59,975 nt of DNA from Victivallaceae bacterium (GTDB lineage: Bacteria > Verrucomicrobiota > Lentisphaeria > Victivallales > Victivallaceae), in contig JAKIUY010000014.1 in assembly GCA_021647315.1 (NCBI GenBank), positions 1-59,975 on the forward strand. Reading direction: 5' to 3'. The position numbers were made by a program, and so were the translations under genes. A model generated the notes under the pieces. That model ran no database searches. It was given only the letters and a program-made list of their open reading frames with translations, and was not told the DNA's origin. The number at the start of each line of letters is the position of its first letter. The stretch's first letter is position 1. Shown here piece by piece: positions 55,815 to 59,975 of the stretch.

Positions 55815-55981
55815 GCCGGTAATTATTTTTATGACAGATTTTGTCTATAATTTTTTTAATTTTATTCAGATATAAGTTTCTTTTATGCATTGTAACTTTC
55901 CTTATTTTGTTAAAAAGTTTCCTGCATACAAGAAACTATAGTATTTTTTTGTGAAAGTATCAACTAATAACCGATATTTTT

Positions 55982-56049
55982 TGACATGATTAAATAAAAT
56001 TTTTTGTCAATCCTGTCTGAAAAAGTTCTAGCGAACCCGGTTATATTCA
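55982..56049 (+). repeat. Dispersed element, family A copy 4, shortened
   Basis: TGACATGATTAAATAAAATT has lost the ACAGGAT repeats; the second arm TTGTCAATCCTGTCTGAAAA and the end ACCCGGTTATATTCAT remain. It lies in the 336-bp gap 55815-56150 upstream of murJ. A degenerate form of the TACCCATTATGGGTA palindrome is at 56120. No gene is seen in the gap. Confidence 0.82.
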
Positions 56050-56150
56050 TTTGTAAAAGCGCATACTAAGCGGTAAAGTTTGAATGTTCTTAAAGAGCCA
56101 GATAAATGAATTTAAAACTATCCATAATGGGTGTAAATTTTTGAGTAGGA

Positions 56151-57740
56151 GTGTCTCGTAATAATAAGATGATTTTAAAACATTTTTTAAAAACCTCAGC
56201 AGCGACAATGTTGAGCCGGATTCTCGGGTTATTCCGAGTGATCCTGGAAGCCCAAATTCTTGGTGGTGGTGCCTTGGCTTCCGCATGGTTGCTGGCGTTC
56301 GCTATTCCTAATACTTTTCGACGGATCCTTGGTGAAGGGGCATTGGGCAATGCTTTAGTTCCGTTTATTAACCATAATATTGAAGAGCATGGACGTAAGA
56401 ATACTCGTTACGATTTGGCGGCAATTTTTGTGCTGCTTTCTCTGTTATTGGTTACTATTTCAATTTTAATTTCCGGCATTGCTTGGTTAGCACTACCTTA
56501 TGCTACTGCACCACGCTACCGAATGATGTTACAGATATTACCACTGTTAATGCCCTATACCATTTTCATCTGCTTGACGGGAGCTTTCAGCTCAATATTA
56601 GCAACTTTGAGAATTTTTGCCCTGCCTGCATTGACGGCATTGTTGCTTAATCTCTCTATTATTGGTTGCCTGCTTTTAATCGGTTATTACTCACTTGATT
56701 ATGACTCCAATGCCCAATGTGTTGCTCATTATGTATCGCCACAGGTGCTGAACTATTTAGCTGGAGCAGTCCTGCTAGCTGGATTTATTCAACTATTGAT
56801 CATTGTTTTTATCGTTTACCGCAAAGGAATGCTGCCTATTATTACTCGTCAGGCATTGCGCCGGCGTGAAGCTATTGTTACAGTCACTAAATTGACAATT
56901 CCCGCTGCTATCAGCGGCGGAGCATTACAACTCAGCACGTTACTTGATAAAGGTATTGCCAGTGCCATTGGACCTCTGGCGGTGCCTGCTTTAGCCTATA
57001 GTGATCGAATAGTGCTGTTGCCGGTTGGTGTGCTTGGCGTTACCCTCGGCGGCATCTTACTTAGTAATATGTCGTCTGATGTCGCAAAGGGTAATATCGC
57101 TTCGGTGGTGCGGACGCTTGAAGTCTCATTGAAAATGATGCTGTTTATCTGTATTCCTATTGCCCTGTTTACGATTCTATTTAGAAATAATATTATTTCA
57201 CTACTCTATTATCGAGGCTCTTTTACTGCTGAAAATGCAAATGCGACAGCCTATGCAATGCTGTTCTATGCCGCCGGTATTCCATTTTTTGTCTGTCTTA
57301 AACTGTTAACTCCAGCATTTAATGCCCGTAAAGACATGATGACACCATTTAAGATTACGATCATTTGTCTTGTCCTGAATACCCTGCTTAATCTGATTTT
57401 AATGGTTCCATTAAAACAGGGCGGAATAGCCTTGGCGACGGTAATCTCTTCAATGGTTAATAATTGCCTATTACTCTTTTTATTGCGGCGTAGTGGAATA
57501 AATATAAAGATTTCTCCGCTTATTATCGCCATTGGTAAATCACTGTTAGCTTGTGGAATTGCTCTGCTTGTAACTTTTGTGCTTGAAACCTATGCGATGT
57601 CCAGTGTTGATACAACCTCTGTTATCCCTTTCAGATTGATAATTTGCGGTATTGGATTTTTTGTTACCTACCCAGCTATATTGGCTCTGTTGGTTCGACG
57701 GAATGAGTTTGTGATTAAGACTGGAGATTATGTCAATTAA
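56151..57740 (+). CDS. murJ: Lipid II flippase MurJ
   Basis: 529 residues, about 14 membrane segments. LKTSAATMLSRILGLFRVIL near the start, AWLLAFAIPNTFRRILGEGA with LGNALVPFINH is the MurJ signature (RRLFGEGA-like), and AISGGALQLSTLLDKGIASA with YSDRIVLLPVGVLGVTLGGI follow in the second half. The arginine and acidic residues of the central cavity (RxLGLFR and FRRILGEGA) are present. It moves lipid II across the inner membrane for peptidoglycan synthesis. The start is GTG at 56151 with the site GAGTAGGA close by; the ATG at 56169 is an alternative. It overlaps trmO by 11 bp. Confidence 0.94.
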   Translation: MSRNNKMILKHFLKTSAATMLSRILGLFRVILEAQILGGGALASAWLLAFAIPNTFRRILGEGALGNALVPFINHNIEEHGRKNTRYDLAAIFVLLSLLLVTISILISGIAWLALPYATAPRYRMMLQILPLLMPYTIFICLTGAFSSILATLRIFALPALTALLLNLSIIGCLLLIGYYSLDYDSNAQCVAHYVSPQVLNYLAGAVLLAGFIQLLIIVFIVYRKGMLPIITRQALRRREAIVTVTKLTIPAAISGGALQLSTLLDKGIASAIGPLAVPALAYSDRIVLLPVGVLGVTLGGILLSNMSSDVAKGNIASVVRTLEVSLKMMLFICIPIALFTILFRNNIISLLYYRGSFTAENANATAYAMLFYAAGIPFFVCLKLLTPAFNARKDMMTPFKITIICLVLNTLLNLILMVPLKQGGIALATVISSMVNNCLLLFLLRRSGINIKISPLIIAIGKSLLACGIALLVTFVLETYAMSSVDTTSVIPFRLIICGIGFFVTYPAILALLVRRNEFVIKTGDYVN

Positions 57741-58524
57741 AGAAATTAACTACACGCCGATTGGCTTCATGCACTGCGCTGAAAAACATCGTTATGAAAC
57801 CCCACGTCAGGGTGTTTTTGCCGATAACTGCGGTACGATAGAACTTAACCCCGGGTACAATTTTGAACAGGCATTGCGTGACCTTGATGGCTTTGACCAT
57901 ATCTGGGTATTGTTTGATTTTCATTTGAATACCACTTGGAAACCGTTAGTGAAGCCACCGTGCGCGCCGGATGGGGAAAAGATCAGTATGTTCGCGACCC
58001 GTTCGCCGCATCGCCCTAATTCAATTGGCATGAGCTGTGTTGAGTTGGTTGGGATTGAGAAGAATCTGATTCATATCAGAAATTTTGATCTGCTTGACGG
58101 TACGCTGATCATTGATATTAAACCATATATTCCAGCCGCTGATTCTTTTCCTGACGCGGCAACTGGTTGGCTACCGGAACCGGTAAAAGCCGCTTATAAA
58201 ATCCAGTACAGTGCAGTTGTGCGGCGACAATTGAAATTTATTGCCGAACATTCGTCATTTGATATCAAAAAATTCATTGAACTGCAACTAGGTATAAATC
58301 CGTTTGATAATGCCCGAAAACGGCTGATTTGCCTTGATGAACAACAAGGCAGATACCAACTGGCCTTTCGTACTTGGCGAATTGATTTTTTATCTTCTGG
58401 CGATAGACAGATTTTGGTGGGAGATATACATTCAGCCTATACCGCAGATGAACTTCAATCTGGTACCGAAGACAGATACGAGGATAAAGATCTCCACCGT
58501 AAGTTTTTAAAAATATTTACTTGA
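57730..58524 (+). CDS. trmO: tRNA m6t6A methyltransferase TrmO (TsaA)
   Basis: 264 residues. YTPIGFMHCAEKHRYETPRQ, DGFDHIWVLFDFHL, and MFATRSPHRPNSIGMSCVEL are the TrmO blocks; the last binds SAM in the family's eight-stranded barrel. LDGTLIIDIKPYIPAADSFP follows. The C-terminal half (IELQLGINPFDNARKRLICL, YQLAFRTWRIDFL) is the common extra domain. The enzyme methylates N6-threonylcarbamoyl-adenosine at position 37 of tRNA-Thr. Its ATG lies 11 bp inside the end of murJ, with GGAG upstream, so the two are coupled. Confidence 0.93.
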   Translation: MSIKEINYTPIGFMHCAEKHRYETPRQGVFADNCGTIELNPGYNFEQALRDLDGFDHIWVLFDFHLNTTWKPLVKPPCAPDGEKISMFATRSPHRPNSIGMSCVELVGIEKNLIHIRNFDLLDGTLIIDIKPYIPAADSFPDAATGWLPEPVKAAYKIQYSAVVRRQLKFIAEHSSFDIKKFIELQLGINPFDNARKRLICLDEQQGRYQLAFRTWRIDFLSSGDRQILVGDIHSAYTADELQSGTEDRYEDKDLHRKFLKIFT

Positions 58525-58580
58525 ATATGTAATATTCTATGTAAAGCGGTGACTAATCACGCATAAATTAATAAGAAGAG

Positions 58581-58853
58581 ATGATGATTATGGGAATAAG
58601 CTTACTTGTATTTGGTTATTTTATGATGTTGCTGGCTGATTTTATTATAATATTTATTTTATATAGAAAAAACTACTCTAAAGATTTAAGTGCTGTTTGC
58701 ATATATTTTCTATTTATTCTTTTAAAAGGTAGGGTTCTATCTGCTGGCCCAGATTGCCTTTGGAATACTATTGATGATATTAACGTTGCTCTTGCGAGCA
58801 ATTTTACTGTCATAATAGATGAACATCGCGCTAAAGGTGATGCCACCCCATGA
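58581..58853 (+). CDS. Small membrane protein with a pseudopilin-like end
   Basis: 90 residues. The first 55 are very hydrophobic, with two membrane segments (ISLLVFGYFMMLLADFIIIF and SAVCIYFLFILLKG). The C-terminal GRVLSAGPDCLWNTIDDINV copies the end of type II pseudopilins of PVC bacteria (SAGPDGxxxTxDDI). No prepilin cleavage motif is seen, so this may be a recombinant or decayed product. Three ATG codons lie within the first four; AGAAGAG is upstream of all. It may be a real gene, but I would not place weight on it. Confidence 0.5.
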   Translation: MMIMGISLLVFGYFMMLLADFIIIFILYRKNYSKDLSAVCIYFLFILLKGRVLSAGPDCLWNTIDDINVALASNFTVIIDEHRAKGDATP

Positions 58854-58859
58854 CTAAGA

Positions 58860-58945
58860 ACGTGTCTTAGACGTCGCAGGCTCGGCATAGCTGTATGAAA
58901 GTCGCGGGGTCAGTTCTAGCATTTGACATTTAACCTGAAAAATAG
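58860..58945. repeat. REP/RAYT-type sequence remnant
   Basis: GACGTCGCAGGCTCGGCATA with GCTGTATGAAAGTCGC and GGGGTCAGTTCTAGCATTTG with ACATTT lie next to one another. On the minus strand the second part reads AAATGTCAAATGCTAGAACT and TGACCCC, which I recognise as a sequence often found around REP-associated (RAYT/IS200-like) transposase genes. No transposase frame is present, so it is a remnant or a passive copy. Confidence 0.5.
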
Positions 58946-58956
58946 TCCCGTTAATA

Positions 58957-59766
58957 TCATTTTCCGGATGACCTGTATTTTGACGGGCTTTTGCCGAAAT
59001 ACTTTTTGAATGCTTTTGAGAACTGATAGATGTCTGAATAACCGCTCCGTGTTGCAACATCATTGATATTAAGATTGCGGTCTGAAAGCAGATAGGCGGC
59101 ACGTTCCATCCGGCATGAGATCTGATAATCTATAGGTGACCTGCCGATATGCTGTTTGAATTCCGCACATAAACGTGGGATTGAAATGGCAATGCTTTGA
59201 CTTAAATCATGCAAGGTATATCTTTTTTCAGGAAAGCGTTCCAGCAGATTTTTTATTTTTATTATTCGCTGCGGAATGTAAATTTCCTGATCGTGGTGAA
59301 TTGAACGGAATATTTCCCTTAACAAAGAATTGAATTGATTCTTCATGATTGTAATATTGGGCTGTTTATGCAGGGTAATTTCACTGTAAAGCCGCTCTAG
59401 ATAGTTGATGAAAATATCTGGTTCAGAAAGCGTAAACGGTCTGCCGGAAATAATTTTGCTCTCTTCAATATAGCGTTCAGCTGCATGACCGTAAAAATGA
59501 ATCCAACTATGTTGCCATTGCGGTTTCAGACTGCCGTAATGGTGTCCAGCCTTGTCATCCCACAGCATTAGGCTGTTACACGGTAATAGTTGCTTTTTAC
59601 CGTTGATATAGATGATCGATTCATCATGAAATAACATCATCAGCCGGTCTTTGGTGCCATTGGGGCGGTTGACATCTCCGGGAGGCATGAGTTCATGAAT
59701 ACCGATGCCGTTTATCTGGAAATCGGTTTCATAACGTTCTTCATAAGGTAAAAACAGTCTCTTCAT
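58957..59766 (-). CDS. AraC-family transcriptional regulator
   Basis: 269 residues from the ATG at 59766. The N-terminal half is a cupin-like sensor domain (NSLMLWDDKAGHHYGSLKPQ, WQHSWIHFYGHAAERYIEES). The C-terminal 100 residues hold the two helix-turn-helix motifs: YTLHDLSQSIAISIPRLCAE and the signature LNINDVATRSGYSDIYQFSK with AFKKYFGKSPSKYR. AraC regulators with this sensor usually respond to sugars and sit beside their targets; none is visible, as the upstream region leads to the window's end. The longer frame starting at 59808 has no ribosome site. Confidence 0.92.
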   Translation of the reverse strand: MKRLFLPYEERYETDFQINGIGIHELMPPGDVNRPNGTKDRLMMLFHDESIIYINGKKQLLPCNSLMLWDDKAGHHYGSLKPQWQHSWIHFYGHAAERYIEESKIISGRPFTLSEPDIFINYLERLYSEITLHKQPNITIMKNQFNSLLREIFRSIHHDQEIYIPQRIIKIKNLLERFPEKRYTLHDLSQSIAISIPRLCAEFKQHIGRSPIDYQISCRMERAAYLLSDRNLNINDVATRSGYSDIYQFSKAFKKYFGKSPSKYRSSGK

Positions 59767-59808
59767 GATAATAATAAGATATGATAAATTTTTAATAATA
59801 AAAACCAT

Positions 59809-59949
59809 TTTAATATAGTTTAAATAGGTTATAATAATAGAGTTGATGTCACATGTGTCCTAACAATTTTTAAAAAAGATTAAAAAGAGAGTGGAGCAAC
59901 CTTATCCGTAAAGTATATTACGGTAACTCAAAAAAAGGAGGACTCCACA
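59809..59949. promoter_or_regulatory. Intergenic region with a hairpin before the last gene
   Basis: GTGGAG at 59891-59896 pairs with CTCCAC at 59943-59948, enclosing the smaller hairpin CCGTAAAGTATATTACGG (59906-59923). The second arm overlaps the ribosome site AAAGGAGG, so folding would hide it. This could be a translational control structure or the end of a mobile element. Confidence 0.4.
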
Positions 59950-59975
59950 ATGATAAATACATCGTTAAGTTTGTT
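59950..59975 (+). CDS. Start of an unidentified gene, cut by the window edge
   Basis: ATG at 59950 has a consensus ribosome site, AAAGGAGG, eight bases upstream. Only MINTSLSL can be read. No function can be given. Confidence 0.5.

Overview
The window looks like the chromosome of a Gram-negative bacterium of the PVC superphylum, most plausibly Lentisphaerota or a close relative. The indirect evidence is a eukaryote-type (HIS6-like) HisA, a tandem FloA pair with an NfeD protein, a membrane M50/HlyD/GAF operon of a kind I associate with PVC genomes, an AraC regulator, and many dispersed hairpin elements. No 16S rRNA is present, so placement is inference. No tRNA or rRNA gene was recognised.

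Layout. 1-549: the leader-distal end of a CRISPR array (36-bp repeats, 29-30-bp spacers, probably type II); cas genes are not in the window. 0.8-4.3 kb: an esterase, a DinG-type helicase and an ArfB-like ribosome-rescue factor. 4.4-9.6 kb (minus strand): rsmI, trpF, a CYTH phosphatase, trpA, trpB, thiE. 9.9-17.7 kb (minus): a lipoprotein, a two-TM protein, a DUF2851 protein, then a membrane-microdomain block (NfeD-like protease, two FloA paralogues, a small membrane protein). 18-21 kb: a protein made of homing-endonuclease-associated repeats, an MFS transporter and a small membrane protein. 21.1-29.3 kb: a ribosomal protein cluster from rplV to rplO, headed by an exported coiled-coil protein and followed, after a clear terminator, by secY. 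29.4-35.6 kb: a VOC protein, HisA, and the three-gene HlyD / GAF-HlyD / PqqD-M50-HlyD operon. 35.5-51.1 kb (minus): a surface-sugar cluster (GT-C transferase, WlbA-like dehydrogenase, WlbB-like acetyltransferase, GT2 transferase, DegT aminotransferase), split by an AT-rich 10.4-kb type I restriction-modification island. 51.5-60 kb: eno, nadE, a truncated protein, murJ, trmO, a small membrane protein, an AraC regulator, and the first codons of a gene running off the end.

The R-M island reads as one compact overlapping operon: hsdM, kilA-N, hsdS, a PHP-SMC ATPase resembling TrlF, rhuM, a four-helix-bundle gene, hsdR. It shows three kinds of damage: an in-frame stop in the PHP domain of the ATPase, a rhuM cut short at an inverted repeat bounding the four-helix-bundle gene, and a REP-like hairpin inserted in frame in hsdR. 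Composition and these repeats suggest a Bacteroidota-like source.

The intergenic regions carry several families of short non-coding elements. Families A and B (seven copies) have different hairpin bodies but end in the same box, ...GCCGGTTATNTTCA. Family C has two copies. There are also a three-tier nested palindrome, two elements with 22-25-bp terminal inverted repeats, and tandem repeats that supply the stop codons of nfeD and nadE. The strongest candidates for undescribed biology are the M50/HlyD/GAF operon, the modular hairpin elements and the decorated R-M island.
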